Shown one piece after another: positions 32,495 to 43,982 of a stretch of 64,000 bases of DNA. A program made the position numbers and the translations under genes. The notes beneath the pieces were generated by a model that had not been told where the DNA came from, did no database searches, and was given only the letters and a program-made list of their open reading frames with translations. Source of the DNA: Oscillospiraceae bacterium (GTDB taxonomy: Bacteria; Bacillota; Clostridia; Oscillospirales; Acutalibacteraceae); the NCBI GenBank assembly GCA_003514385.1, contig DOQR01000006.1, forward strand, positions 230,189 to 294,188. The letters are read 5' to 3'. How positions within the stretch are numbered: position 1 is the stretch's first letter; the number at the start of each line of letters is the position of its first letter.

Positions 32495-35008
32495 TTATTC
32501 CTCTGTTTCGGAATTTTCGCTGTCTTCGGCAGGTGACACTTCCTCAGCCGCGGCTTCTTCCGGCTTTTCCTGATCTTCCTCGCTCGGAGTGCAGGCGACG
32601 GTAACCAACTGCTCGCCCTCGGACACACGCATGACTCTGACGCCCTTGGAGGGTCTTGCAAATGTGCTTATCTGTGAGACGGGGATGCGGATTATAATGC
32701 CGTCGGACGAGATAAAGATGACATCCTCGCTCTCGTCAACGACCGCTATTGCGGCAACGTCGCCGTAGGTCTCGGTGCGGTAGTTTATCGTGCCCTTGCC
32801 GCCTCTCGACTGGAGTCTGTAGTCGGAGGGCTCGCTGCGTCTGCCGTAGCCGGTGGTGCTGACGGTGAGGACAGCCTTTGCATCGTCGAGCACTTCCATG
32901 CCGACGACCTCGTCGCCCTCGCGCAGCTCAATCGCCTTGACGCCGCGCGCCGTTCTGCCGAGCGGTCTCGCGTCGTTTTCATTGAAGCGGATGCCCATGC
33001 CCTTGCGCGTGGCTATGAGCAGGTCGTCGTTGCCGGAGGTCAGGCGCACCCATGCGAGCTCGTCGTCATCGTCGAGATTTATCGCGATAACACCGTTCTT
33101 GCGGACGTTGCGGTAAGCGTCGAGGCTCGTGCGCTTGATAATACCCTTGCGCGTGACCATGCAGAGGAACGCGTCGGGGTCATATTCGGGCACTCTTATC
33201 ATCGCCGACACCTTTTCGCCCGCTTCAAGGGGCAGAAGGTTGACTATATTCATGCCCTTGCTGTTTCTCGAGCCCTCGGGCACTTCATAGCCCTTGAGAC
33301 GGTAAGTTCTGCCGCGGGTGGTGAAGAACATGACGTAATCGTGGGTCGAGCAGGTGAACATGGTCTTTGCCACGTCCTCCTCGCGCCTTGTCATGCCCTT
33401 GACGCCTCTGCCGCCGCGGTGCTGGATCGTGTATGCGTCGGCGGGGATACGCTTGATATAGCCGAGATTCGTCATGGTGAACACGCAGGTCTCCTCGGGG
33501 ATAAGATCCTCGATATCGACCTCGCCGCTGACATTTTCAATGACGGTGCGGCGGTCGTCGCCGAACTTCTCGGCGATGGCGCCGGTCTCCTCGCGGACTA
33601 TAGTAAGTATTCTCGACTCGTTCGAGAGAATATCTATAAAGTCGGCTATCTTCGCCTTGAGCTGAGCCATCTCGTCCTCGACCTTTATGCGCTCGAGTCC
33701 GGTCAGCTGTCCGAGTCTCATCTGGACTATCGCCTGCGCCTGAATCTCATCGAGACCGAAGCGGTTCATGAGCGCTTCGCGTCCCTCGGGGATGCTCTTT
33801 GACGCGCGCAGAATAGCTATGACCTCGTCGATGAAATCAAGCGCCGTGAGCAAGCCCTCAAGAATATGGGCGCGCTCCTGAGCTTTTTTCAGATCGTACC
33901 TTGTGCGGCGGGTAACTATCTCGCACTGGTAGTCTATATACTGCTGGAGAATCTGCTTAAGGGTGAGTATCTTCGGCTCGCCGTTTACGAGGGCGAGCAT
34001 AATCACGCCGAAGGTAGACTGGAGCTGAGTGTAGGTATAGAGCTGATTCAAAACTACCTGCGGATTCGCGTCGCGCTTCAAGGTGATGTCGATGTGCATA
34101 CCGGAGCGCGAGGAATAGTCGTGGATATCGGATATGCCCTCGATGCGCTTATCCTTGACGAGATCCGCCATGCTCTCTATGAGCTTCGCCTTGTTGACGC
34201 CGTAGGGTATTTCGGTGACAACTATCTTGTGGCGGTCGCCCTTTGTCTCGACTATCTCGGCGCGGGCGCGGACTATAATTTTGCCGCGGCCTGTGCCGTA
34301 GGCGGCGCGTATGCCCGCTCTGCCCATGATTATTCCGCGGGTCGGGAAATCGGGGCCTGGCAGATAAGTCATAAGCTCCTCGAGAGTCGCGTCGGGGTTA
34401 TCTATCAGGCAGTTCATGGCGGCTACGACCTCGCGCAGATTGTGCGGAGGGATATTTGTCGCCATACCGACCGCTATGCCTACAGAGCCATTTACAAGCA
34501 GATTCGGATATCTCGACGGAAGCACCGTGGGCTCCTTGAGTCGGTCGTCGTAGTTCGGGATAAAATCGACCGTGTCCTTGTCGATATCCGTCAGCATTTC
34601 GAGAGAGAGCTTTTTGAGCTTTGACTCGGTGTAACGGTAGGCGGCGGGCGGGTCGCCGTCGACGGAACCGAAGTTGCCGTGGCCGTCAACGAGCGTATAT
34701 CTCATGGAGAAGTCCTGCGCCAAACGCACCATGGCGTCATAGACGGAGGCGTCGCCGTGAGGATGGTAACGGCCGAGCACCGAACCGACCGTGTCCGCGC
34801 ATTTGCGGTACGGCTTGTCGGGATAGAGGCCGTTTTCGTACATGGTGTAAAGTATGCGTCTGTGGACGGGCTTCAGACCGTCGCGCACATCGGGCAGAGC
34901 ACGCGAGGTGATGACCGACATGGAGTAATCCAGAAAGGATTTGCGCACTTCTCTATTGATCTCGACATTGATTATTTTTTGTTCGTTATATGCTTCGTCA
35001 AAGCTCAC
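32495..35008 (-). CDS. gyrA: DNA gyrase subunit A
   Basis: The 837-aa subunit has the winged-helix breakage-reunion domain with [19 protein letters not shown], the catalytic Tyr in AAYRYTE and the GyrA box [13 protein letters not shown] motif ([11 protein letters not shown]). Six beta-pinwheel blades form the C-terminal domain, followed by an acidic tail. The quinolone-contact helix reads [10 protein letters not shown], with Ala87 at the position of E. coli Ser83 while the acidic Asp91 is kept. It begins 19 nt after the gyrB stop, so gyrB-gyrA form one unit. Confidence 0.98.
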   Translation of the reverse strand: MSFDEAYNEQKIINVEINREVRKSFLDYSMSVITSRALPDVRDGLKPVHRRILYTMYENGLYPDKPYRKCADTVGSVLGRYHPHGDASVYDAMVRLAQDFSMRYTLVDGHGNFGSVDGDPPAAYRYTESKLKKLSLEMLTDIDKDTVDFIPNYDDRLKEPTVLPSRYPNLLVNGSVGIAVGMATNIPPHNLREVVAAMNCLIDNPDATLEELMTYLPGPDFPTRGIIMGRAGIRAAYGTGRGKIIVRARAEIVETKGDRHKIVVTEIPYGVNKAKLIESMADLVKDKRIEGISDIHDYSSRSGMHIDITLKRDANPQVVLNQLYTYTQLQSTFGVIMLALVNGEPKILTLKQILQQYIDYQCEIVTRRTRYDLKKAQERAHILEGLLTALDFIDEVIAILRASKSIPEGREALMNRFGLDEIQAQAIVQMRLGQLTGLERIKVEDEMAQLKAKIADFIDILSNESRILTIVREETGAIAEKFGDDRRTVIENVSGEVDIEDLIPEETCVFTMTNLGYIKRIPADAYTIQHRGGRGVKGMTRREEDVAKTMFTCSTHDYVMFFTTRGRTYRLKGYEVPEGSRNSKGMNIVNLLPLEAGEKVSAMIRVPEYDPDAFLCMVTRKGIIKRTSLDAYRNVRKNGVIAINLDDDDELAWVRLTSGNDDLLIATRKGMGIRFNENDARPLGRTARGVKAIELREGDEVVGMEVLDDAKAVLTVSTTGYGRRSEPSDYRLQSRGGKGTINYRTETYGDVAAIAVVDESEDVIFISSDGIIIRIPVSQISTFARPSKGVRVMRVSEGEQLVTVACTPSEEDQEKPEEAAAEEVSPAEDSENSETEE

Positions 35009-35027
35009 AGAGATCTACTCCTTTCCG

Positions 35028-37085
<2,058 letters not shown>

Positions 37086-37089
37086 CTAA

Positions 37090-37965
37090 TCACTGATTTG
37101 CCAGGGTGGAGAACATATTCTTTTTCTTCTTTTTCTTTTTGGGCTTGTACTTCGGCGGATTTTCGAGCCTCATTCTCGCGCTCTTGGACTTCGCGAGATA
37201 CTTGTTGACCTGGACAACGGGAGAGATCATGTCCGCGCTCATGTAGTCGACGCAGTTTGCGAGCAGATCCTGATCGTTGTTGAGCTCGCCGAGGACGGTG
37301 ACGGCTATGATGCTCTGAATCTCGTTCGTGCCGTCGTCATAAATCTCGTTGAGGAGATTGAAGAGCTTCCTCATCTTCTGCGGGTCGTTCTCTTTTATGA
37401 CCTTGATAACCACGGGAGCAGCGTGATTCTTGAAGAAATCCTCGGGCAGGAACTCGCCGTAGGTCTCAATATTCTTTCTGTATTCGTCGCGCAGCTCGGG
37501 ATAGATAACACTCAGGCGGTTTGCGAATGTGTTCGCGTCATAGCACGCCTCGCCGCTCTTTGCCGCAGCTTTCGATACGGGGGTGGGGAGCTTCACTTTC
37601 TTTTTATCGACTGTGCCGTTCTTGCCGAAGCTTTCTTCGATAAGCTCGGCATACTCGTCCGAGATAAACTTGATGTCCTTGTCGTCGGCGGTCTCAACAT
37701 CGAGCAGAGAGTGAGCGATCTTCGCGAAATCCGTCTCGTTTGCACCCTCTTTCTGCGCCCAGAGCAGGGCTATTTTGTTGTCGTAGTGCTCGATACGCAG
37801 AGCCTTGTTGTCGCCGGAAAAATCCATAACGGCGCGTCCGCTCGTGACGGAGACGGGGATACCGTCGGAGATATCTGCGGGAGTGGTGATTCTGAAGCCA
37901 CACTTCGTGAGGGTCGGCTCGAGGTTCTTGTAGATGTCGTTCATCGCTATACGGATATCGATCAT
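37090..37965 (-). CDS. Conserved hypothetical protein upstream of gyrB
   Basis: The 291-aa soluble protein has an N-terminal alpha/beta part (MIDIRIAMNDIYKNLEPTLT, FRITTPADISDGIPVSVTSG) and a central linker. A helical C-terminal part (YPELRDEYRKNIETYGEFLP, DPQKMRKLFNLLNEIYDDGT) ends in a Lys run (PKYKPKKKKKKKN). I do not recognise a characterised family. AAGGAG precedes the ATG. A palindromic hairpin with T-run (ATACTCTGTGCAGAGTAT then TTTTTT on minus) lies in its leader, and its natural promoter seems displaced by the repeat element at 37984-38229. It is 28 nt upstream of gyrB on the same strand. Confidence 0.75.
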   Translation of the reverse strand: MIDIRIAMNDIYKNLEPTLTKCGFRITTPADISDGIPVSVTSGRAVMDFSGDNKALRIEHYDNKIALLWAQKEGANETDFAKIAHSLLDVETADDKDIKFISDEYAELIEESFGKNGTVDKKKVKLPTPVSKAAAKSGEACYDANTFANRLSVIYPELRDEYRKNIETYGEFLPEDFFKNHAAPVVIKVIKENDPQKMRKLFNLLNEIYDDGTNEIQSIIAVTVLGELNNDQDLLANCVDYMSADMISPVVQVNKYLAKSKSARMRLENPPKYKPKKKKKKKNMFSTLANQ

Positions 37966-37983
37966 AACTGTTCTCCTTAAAAA

Positions 37984-38229
37984 ATACTCTGCACAGAGTA
38001 TATATCAGTCTGCCGAAAAAGTCTGCCGTTGCTCGGGGTCTCAAGGCTCCCCTGTGTAAGGGGAGCTGTCACGGCGAAGCCGTGGCTGAGGGGTTGTTGT
38101 AATGAAAGTTCAAAACAATCCCTCCGGCGCTCCGCGCCACCTCCCTTTGCACAAGGGAGGCTTTGATTCCCGAGAAACCAAAAACAGGTTTACCGACAAG
38201 CTGTTATATACTCTGCACAGAGTATATAT
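37984..38229. mobile_element. Palindromic repeat element between 22-bp direct repeats
   Basis: Perfect 22-bp direct repeats lie at 37984-38005 and 38208-38229, each containing ATACTCTG-CA-CAGAGTAT. Between them a roughly 200-bp imperfect inverted repeat has outer ends CAGTCTGCCG and CGACAAGCTG and arms GGCTCCCCTGTGTAAGGGGA and the complement of TCCCTTTGCACAAGGGAGGC. Inner hairpins GTCACGGCGAAGCCGTGGC and CCGGCGCTCCGCGCC are also present. There is no coding capacity. A partial relative lies at 3936-3982. This accounts for most of the gap 37966-38408. Confidence 0.75.
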
Positions 38230-38317
38230 TATATATACTAATATAATATATCATAATGTCGGCGCGTTTGCAATGCTCTAACAGAAAAATACTGCGCCCG
38301 TTTTCAAATAAAACGGG

Positions 38318-38347
38318 TTGACGAAAGGCGTATAACTGTGGTATTAT
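38318..38347 (+). promoter_or_regulatory. Promoter of the DUF1934-argS unit
   Basis: TTGACG, 18-nt spacer, TATTAT, about 60 nt before the first ATG. Confidence 0.6.
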
Positions 38348-38408
38348 AAAAAATCAAAAGAACGAGGTTTTTCATAGCCTCAGAGCAAGAAAGAAAAGGA
38401 CTTTTCCG

Positions 38409-38828
38409 ATGGAAAAAAAGGTGTTTATAAACATTGAGGACAGCCACTCCGGGCATGACGACAGCTACTCGTCGCAGACGAGCACGCAGGGCGTTCTGCG
38501 CCTGCTCGAAAACGGTTACGAGCTCTCATATGAAGAGCCTGCCGCCGAGATGGAGGGCTGCGTGACCACCCTGCTCATCGAGGACGGCGGACTCGTCACA
38601 ATGACGAGAAACGGTGCATATACTACACAGATGGTCATGGAGCGCGGCAGGCGCCATGTCTGCCACTACGCGACACCGTTCGGCGATATGCTCCTCGGCA
38701 TATTCGCTAAAAAGGTCGAGTCGTCCGTGACGGAGAATGGCGGAGAGCTGCTGCTCAACTACACTATCGATGTCAACGCGGATCTCGCCGCGTCGAACGA
38801 GCTGAAGATAACGGTCAGCGGACAGTAA
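38409..38828 (+). CDS. DUF1934 (YwiB-like) beta-barrel protein
   Basis: The 139-aa protein matches the DUF1934 family, a small calycin-like barrel of unknown ligand: KVFINIEDSHSGHDD, YELSYEEPAAEMEG, GAYTTQMVMERGRRH and LLLNYTIDVNADLAASNELKI. In Bacillus ywiB also lies directly upstream of argS, and the same pairing here (54 nt gap) supports the call. It is cytosolic, with no signal peptide. A functional link to arginyl-tRNA synthesis is suggested only by this conserved neighbourhood. Confidence 0.87.
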   Translation: MEKKVFINIEDSHSGHDDSYSSQTSTQGVLRLLENGYELSYEEPAAEMEGCVTTLLIEDGGLVTMTRNGAYTTQMVMERGRRHVCHYATPFGDMLLGIFAKKVESSVTENGGELLLNYTIDVNADLAASNELKITVSGQ

Positions 38829-38882
38829 AAAAGACGGTTTGCCCGCAGAAACTGCGGTTACACGAAAGGATGGATAAATTTT

Positions 38883-40628
38883 ATGTCAGTGCTTGTAAAA
38901 CAGGTCGAGGATAAGCTCTGCGAGCTTGTCAGGGACGCCGCGAAAAAGGCGATGGCGGCAGGTGAACTGCCCGAAGCCGAGCTCACGGATTTCAAGGTCG
39001 AAATCCCGGCGGACAGAAAAAACGGCGACTACTCCACGAACGCCGCCATGGCGTGGGCGAGAGCTTTCAGACGCGCGCCCGCTATGATAGCCGCGGTTAT
39101 AACAAAGAACATTGACCTCGAGGGCACCGCATTCTCATCCTGCGAGGCGGCGGGTCCCGGATTCATAAACTTCCGTCTCGCCGACCGCTTCTATTCGGAG
39201 ATTCTCATGGATATCCGCAAGAAGGGCAGCGACTACGGCCGCTCCGACTTCGGCAAGGGCGAAAAGGTAAATATCGAATTCGTCTCCGCCAATCCGACAG
39301 GTCCGATGCACATGGGCAACGCCCGCGGCGGCGCTCTGGGTGACTGCCTCGCGGCGGTCATGGACTTTGCGGGCTACGATGTCAGCCGCGAATTCTATAT
39401 CAACGACGCCGGCAATCAGATAGACAAATTCGCCCTCTCGCTCGATATCCGCTATCAGCAGATATATAAGGGCGCCGACGCGCCCGAGCTGCCCGAGGAC
39501 AGCTACCACGGAGAGGACATAGCCGTGCGCGCCAGGGAATTTGCCGATGTCTACGGCGACAAATATATCTCCGAGAGCGAGGAAGTCCGCCGCAAGGCGC
39601 TCGTCGATTTCGCGCTGCCGAAGAACATCGACTCGATGCACGAGATACTTTCAAAATACAGAATAGAATACGACACATGGTTCAAGGAGAGCACCCTGCA
39701 CAACGGCACGGAGCTCCGCGATACAATAGAGCTGCTCAAAGAAAAGGGACTCACCTACGAGCTTGACGGCGCGCTGTGGTACAAGAACATCGAGGTTCAG
39801 ACAAAGCGCCTGCTCGCCCAGGGCAAGACGCAGGAGGAGATCGACAAGCTCGGTCTCAAGGACGACGTGCTCATCCGCCAGAACGGCAACCCGACCTATT
39901 TCGCGGCGGATATCGCATATCACCGCAACAAGCTCGCCGTCAGAAAATTTGACAGGGCGATAGATGTCTGGGGTGCAGACCACCACGGTCATGTTGCCAG
40001 AATGAAGGGCGCGCTCGACGCGATAGGTCTTGACGGCGACAAGCTCGACATAATCCTCATGCAGCTCGTTCGCCTGACGAGAAACGGCGAAGTCGTGCGC
40101 ATGTCCAAGCGCACCGGCAAGGCGATAACCCTCGTCGACCTGCTCGAAGAGATACCGATAGACGCGGTGCGTTTCTTCTTCAATCTCCGCGAACCCGCAA
40201 CACAGATGGAGTTCGACCTCGATCTCGCCGTCGCCGAGAATTCGCAGAACCCGGTTTACTATTGCCAGTACGCCCACGCGAGAATTTGCAGCATCCTGAG
40301 GAAGCTCAAGGAGCAGGGCTGTGACATCCCCGAGTGCACGCCCGAGCAGCTCGACCTGCTCACCGCACCCGAGGAACGCGAGATAATCAGGCACTTAGCG
40401 TCGCTCACCGACGAGATTGCCCTCTCCGCCAAAAACTATGATCCCGCGCGCATCACGCGCTACTGCATCGACCTCGCGACCCTCTTCCACAAGTTCTATA
40501 ACGCCTGCCGCGTCAACTGCGACGACAAGAACTTGAGTGCGGCGAGAATATATCTGTGCCTGTGCGTCAAAGAAGTTCTCAAGAACATCCTGACCCTGCT
40601 CAAGATAAGCGTACCGGAGAGAATGTAA
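38883..40628 (+). CDS. argS: Arginyl-tRNA synthetase
   Basis: The 581-aa class I enzyme has the N-terminal Add-1 domain, the signature region IEFVSANPTGPMHMGNARGG with HMGN in the HIGH position, FYINDAGNQIDKFALSLDIR, the Arg-binding WGADHHGHVARMKGA and the KMSKS-like loop VRMSKRTGKAI. The C-terminal DALR anticodon domain ends LLKISVPERM. Length is normal. It pairs with the upstream DUF1934 gene. A GC-rich hairpin at 40651-40681 may terminate the transcript. Confidence 0.97.
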   Translation: MSVLVKQVEDKLCELVRDAAKKAMAAGELPEAELTDFKVEIPADRKNGDYSTNAAMAWARAFRRAPAMIAAVITKNIDLEGTAFSSCEAAGPGFINFRLADRFYSEILMDIRKKGSDYGRSDFGKGEKVNIEFVSANPTGPMHMGNARGGALGDCLAAVMDFAGYDVSREFYINDAGNQIDKFALSLDIRYQQIYKGADAPELPEDSYHGEDIAVRAREFADVYGDKYISESEEVRRKALVDFALPKNIDSMHEILSKYRIEYDTWFKESTLHNGTELRDTIELLKEKGLTYELDGALWYKNIEVQTKRLLAQGKTQEEIDKLGLKDDVLIRQNGNPTYFAADIAYHRNKLAVRKFDRAIDVWGADHHGHVARMKGALDAIGLDGDKLDIILMQLVRLTRNGEVVRMSKRTGKAITLVDLLEEIPIDAVRFFFNLREPATQMEFDLDLAVAENSQNPVYYCQYAHARICSILRKLKEQGCDIPECTPEQLDLLTAPEEREIIRHLASLTDEIALSAKNYDPARITRYCIDLATLFHKFYNACRVNCDDKNLSAARIYLCLCVKEVLKNILTLLKISVPERM

Positions 40629-40650
40629 AAAAACAGAATTATAAAAAATC

Positions 40651-40681
40651 ATTCCGCAGTGGCCCGGCGTTCCTGCGGAAT
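40651..40681 (+). terminator. Possible argS terminator
   Basis: ATTCCGCAG pairs with CTGCGGAAT across a 13-nt loop, 22 nt past the stop. The T-run is delayed, so it is a weak call. Confidence 0.4.
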
Positions 40682-40734
40682 ATTAAAATGCGGAGTTTTT
40701 CCTGCATACAAGCGGTGCAAGGCTGTAATCGAGC

Positions 40735-40985
40735 GATTGTAGGGGCAGATATTATCCGCCCGCGAAATTATCACAATTTTATTAGCATGCATTTGTAGGG
40801 TGCGGCGACTCGACGCACCGCTGCCGCGTGAGCGGCACGATAAAAATATGCCTCCCACTTTTGCGTCCAACTATAATTAAAACTTTTATACTTCTCGCGT
40901 TTCGGCATTTTCTTTTTATTTGAAAAAGAAAACGCCTGCAAAAGAAAAGCAAACTGTGCCCTCGCCACTTTAAATTGGCTTATCA
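40735..40985 (+). repeat. Composite intergenic repeat, copy 2, with extended tail
   Basis: Modules in order: GTAGGGGCAGATATTATCCG and CCCGCGAAATTATCACAATT (module 1), TTTGTAGGGTGCGGCGACTC and GACGCACCG (module 2), a GCCGCGTGAGCGGC hairpin, then a tail (40846-40985) ending with CTGTGCCCTCGCCAC (40954-40968), a 15-mer also found at 56253-56267. It fills most of the 515-nt gap before the CDF gene. A spurious minus frame (40771-41028) runs through it. Confidence 0.75.
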
Positions 40986-41143
40986 AATACTGCGACTCGG
41001 CTATTGGAATCCTGATTAAAAACAGCAACTGCCAAGCGGCGTTTTAGCTTGATTAACGGTCAATCCGAACTGACAGCGAACAATGGCAACCGTTAACCTG
41101 TATCCACTTCCATGTATTCACTCAACTACCCCCGGAGGTTATC

Positions 41144-42352
41144 ATGACAAAGCTTCTGATAAAACTCTTTATCAAGGACAGCGAAAAAACCGACGACCCT
41201 GCCGTGCGCTCGCGCTACGGCACACTCAGCGGCATCGTCGGCATACTGTGCAACATTCTGCTGACCGTCGCAAAGTTCATTGTCGGCTCGGCGACTGGCA
41301 GTATCGCCATAACCGCGGACGCCGCGAACAACCTCTCGGACGCTGGCTCGTCCGCCGTCACGCTCGTCAGCTTCCGTCTGGCAAATAAGCCCGCCGACGA
41401 TGAGCACCCGTTCGGTCACGGCAGAATAGAATATGTCTGCGCGCTGATAGTCTCGTTTATTATCCTGCTCATGGGCGGCGAGCTGATCCGCTCGTCGGTA
41501 GACAAAATTCTTCACCCGGAGCCGCTCCAGTTCAGCATGACTGCACTCATAGTGCTCATCGCCTCGATCGGAGTCAAAATATGGATGGCGGTCTTCAACA
41601 GAAATATCGGCAAAAGGATAAACTCGACCGCCGTCGGAGCGGTCGTTATGGACAGCGTCAGCGACACCGCGGCGACGACTGTATCTATGATAGCCCTTAT
41701 TCTCTCGAAATTTACCTCTGTGCCGCTTGACGGATACATGGGAATAGTAGTAGCCCTGTTTATCATCGCGACCGGAATAGGCATATTCAAGGACACGATG
41801 AACGAACTGCTCGGCGCGCCCGCTTCGCCGGAGACGGTGCAGGAGATTGAGAGCGACATTCTCTCATACGAGGGCGTTATCGGCGTCCACGACCTCATGG
41901 TTCATGACTACGGACCGGGCAGAATGTTCGCCTCCGCCCATGTCGAAGTGCCGTCCGACTGCGACATAATGGCGTGCCACGACACCATAGACCGCATCGA
42001 GCGCGACATAAAGAAGAAATTCGCCATAAACATTGTCCTGCATATGGATCCGATAGTCGTTGATGACGAGCATATAAACACCCTGCGCGAAAAGGTCGGC
42101 GAGCTGATAAAGGAAGTTGACCCGAGATTCACGATACACGACTTCAGAATGGTGGAAGGCCCTACGCACACCAACCTCATTTTCGACCTCGTCGTGCCAC
42201 ACAAATATCCGTTCACGAAAGGGCAGATAAAAGAGCTGATAAGCGACAAAATATCGACCGAGATCGGCGAGAATTACTACGCCGTTATGACCATAGAAAA
42301 CAGCTTCGTCGAAGACGAGAGAAAGCGAGGGCAACATAATGGGAAACATTGA
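41144..42352 (+). CDS. Cation diffusion facilitator transporter
   Basis: The 402-aa protein has six predicted membrane helices and the CDF metal sites DAANNLSDAGSS in TM2 and a D-rich TM5 (VMDSVSDTAATT), plus the loop HPFGHGRIEYV. The C-terminal cytosolic domain starts at VHDLMVHDYGPGRMFASAHV. It is longer than usual because a second ferredoxin-like unit follows (DPRFTIHDFRMVEGPTHTNL). It exports divalent metal (Zn, Mn, Fe or Co) by proton exchange; the metal cannot be told from sequence. Its 3' end overlaps the Nudix gene by 14 nt. Confidence 0.93.
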   Translation: MTKLLIKLFIKDSEKTDDPAVRSRYGTLSGIVGILCNILLTVAKFIVGSATGSIAITADAANNLSDAGSSAVTLVSFRLANKPADDEHPFGHGRIEYVCALIVSFIILLMGGELIRSSVDKILHPEPLQFSMTALIVLIASIGVKIWMAVFNRNIGKRINSTAVGAVVMDSVSDTAATTVSMIALILSKFTSVPLDGYMGIVVALFIIATGIGIFKDTMNELLGAPASPETVQEIESDILSYEGVIGVHDLMVHDYGPGRMFASAHVEVPSDCDIMACHDTIDRIERDIKKKFAINIVLHMDPIVVDDEHINTLREKVGELIKEVDPRFTIHDFRMVEGPTHTNLIFDLVVPHKYPFTKGQIKELISDKISTEIGENYYAVMTIENSFVEDERKRGQHNGKH

Positions 42353-42791
42353 AAAGACTGAGCTTACCGTGATGTGCATGATCTGCGACGGCACGAAGAT
42401 ACTCGTGCAGGACAGAGTGAACAAGGACTGGCCGGGCGTAACCTTCCCCGGCGGCCATGTTGAGCCGGGTGAGGCGTTCACCGACGCCGTGCGCCGCGAG
42501 GTCAAAGAGGAGACGGGACTTGATATCTCCCGCCCGACGATATGCGGAATCAACGATTTTGTCCGCGACGACGGCACGCGGTACATAGTGCTGTTTTTCC
42601 GCGCCGACCGCTTCAGCGGCGAGCTCAAAAATTCCGCCGAGGGCAGAGTATTCTGGATCGAGCGCGACGAGCTGACGCAGTATAAGCTCTCGCAGGACTT
42701 CATCGACATGGTTCATGTCATGGAAAACCCGTCGCTGACCGAGTTTTTCTATGAGCGTGACGGCGAAAGCTGGAAGAAGAGAATAATATAA
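42339..42791 (+). CDS. Nudix hydrolase, MutT-like
   Basis: The 150-aa protein has a complete Nudix box: GGHVEPGEAF followed by TDAVRREVKEETGL (GX5EX7REUXEEXGU), with flanking strands VMCMICDGTKILVQDRV and RYIVLFFRADRF. Such enzymes hydrolyse nucleoside diphosphate derivatives, for example oxidised dNTPs, in the cytosol. The gene starts inside the 3' end of the CDF gene (14-nt overlap), so translation is coupled. Substrate is unknown. Confidence 0.93.
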   Translation: MGNIEKTELTVMCMICDGTKILVQDRVNKDWPGVTFPGGHVEPGEAFTDAVRREVKEETGLDISRPTICGINDFVRDDGTRYIVLFFRADRFSGELKNSAEGRVFWIERDELTQYKLSQDFIDMVHVMENPSLTEFFYERDGESWKKRII

Positions 42792-42820
42792 ACCCGTGTT
42801 AAACACGGTATTCAAAGCAA

Positions 42821-42856
42821 AAAATCCTGCCTGCAGTTTTTCCGTGGGCAGGATTT
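42821..42856 (+). terminator. Terminator of CDF-Nudix operon
   Basis: ATCCTGCCTGC pairs with GTGGGCAGGAT, followed by TTTTGCT. The remaining sequence to 43035 shows no gene. The stem is homologous to that at 21821-21860 with compensating changes. Confidence 0.88.
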
Positions 42857-43035
42857 TGCTTATAAATGTTGGATATGCCGCGGACAACCGCAAGAGCTGT
42901 CCCTGCAAAGCACGCGTCAATAGAATTGTTCAAAATTCGCCGGGCAAATGATATCCGCCACGCGTGATTGTGTTGATTTGCAATATTGCATGCTTGCCGA
43001 TTGATGATATATGCAATAACGCAACCCCTATCTAT

Positions 43036-43063
43036 CAAAAAAGGAGCGCATATGCGCTCCTTT
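43036..43063 (-). terminator. Terminator of galU
   Basis: On the minus strand AAAGGAGCGCATATGCGCTC with closing CTTT, then TTTTTGATAG: a perfect palindromic stem plus T-run. Confidence 0.9.
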
Positions 43064-43081
43064 ACTTGGTTGTGCTGTTGT

Positions 43082-43963
43082 TTAGTCGAGGGTCTTGACG
43101 AGCTCTTTGAGATAAGCCTTGAAGCTCTCGCCGATTTCGGGATGCTTGAGAGCAACTTCGCAGTTTGCCTTCATAATGCCGAGCTTGTTGCCCATATCGT
43201 AACGGATTCCGTCGAAGTCATAAGCAACGAGGTCGCCTCTTGCGCCGAGCTCGCTCATGACGTCGGTCAAATAAAGCTCCTCGCCGGGCTTAACAGTAGT
43301 CAGTCCCTTTTCGAGCATACCGAACACCTCGGGCGGGAGAACGACTCTGCCGAGGATAGCATAGTTTGACATGACCTGCTCGGGGGTGGGCTTCTCGATG
43401 ATCTTGTGGCAGCTCATTGCGCGTCCCTCAAGAGGAGTGACGTCGAGCGAGCAGTACATCGAAATGAGCTCATCGGGAACTTCCTTGACGCCGACAACGC
43501 CCTTGCCGTACTTCTCATATGCTCTGCACAGCTGAGCGGTTACCGGATCGTCGCTGACGGTGACATCGTCGCCGTAGAGAACAGCAAACGGCTCATCGCC
43601 GACGAAGCTCTTGCCGCAGAGGATAGCATGACCGAGACCCTTGGTCTCCTTCTGGCGGATGAAATATATGTTTGCAAGGTTTGCAACTGCCTTGACCTCT
43701 TCGTAAATCTTCTCCTTGTTCTTCTTGCCGGCAAGATTTGCCTCAAGCTCGAAAGAATGGTCGAAGTGATCCTCGATAACGCCCTTGCCTCGGTTGGTTA
43801 TGATGAGTATATCCTCGATGCCCGCCGCAACAGCCTCTTCAACAAGATACTGGATAGCCGGCTTGTCGACTATGTTGAGCATCTCCTTCGGAACTGCCTT
43901 GGACGCGGGGAGAACTCTTGTGCCGAGACCTGCCGCAGGAATAATAGCCTTTTTGACTTTCAT
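43082..43963 (-). CDS. galU: UTP-glucose-1-phosphate uridylyltransferase
   Basis: The 293-aa nucleotidyltransferase begins KAIIPAAGLGTRVLPASKAV, then PKEMLNIVDKPAIQYLVEEA. It has the VLYGDDVTVSDDPV metal site and IIEKPTPEQVMSNYAILGRV-type core. It makes UDP-glucose, the precursor for wall and capsule polysaccharides, glycolipids and, after oxidation, UDP-glucuronate used by the epimerase at 20562. It lies 19 nt downstream of the RING-like membrane protein gene on the same strand. Confidence 0.96.
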   Translation of the reverse strand: MKVKKAIIPAAGLGTRVLPASKAVPKEMLNIVDKPAIQYLVEEAVAAGIEDILIITNRGKGVIEDHFDHSFELEANLAGKKNKEKIYEEVKAVANLANIYFIRQKETKGLGHAILCGKSFVGDEPFAVLYGDDVTVSDDPVTAQLCRAYEKYGKGVVGVKEVPDELISMYCSLDVTPLEGRAMSCHKIIEKPTPEQVMSNYAILGRVVLPPEVFGMLEKGLTTVKPGEELYLTDVMSELGARGDLVAYDFDGIRYDMGNKLGIMKANCEVALKHPEIGESFKAYLKELVKTLD

Positions 43964-43982
43964 TTTGCACCAAACCTTTCTT

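Noticed and set aside
40771..41028. 85-aa minus frame reading VARAQFAFLLQAFSFSNKKK
   Set aside because: It lies wholly in the composite intergenic repeat. Similar strings probably appear as predicted proteins wherever the repeat occurs; I treat it as non-coding.
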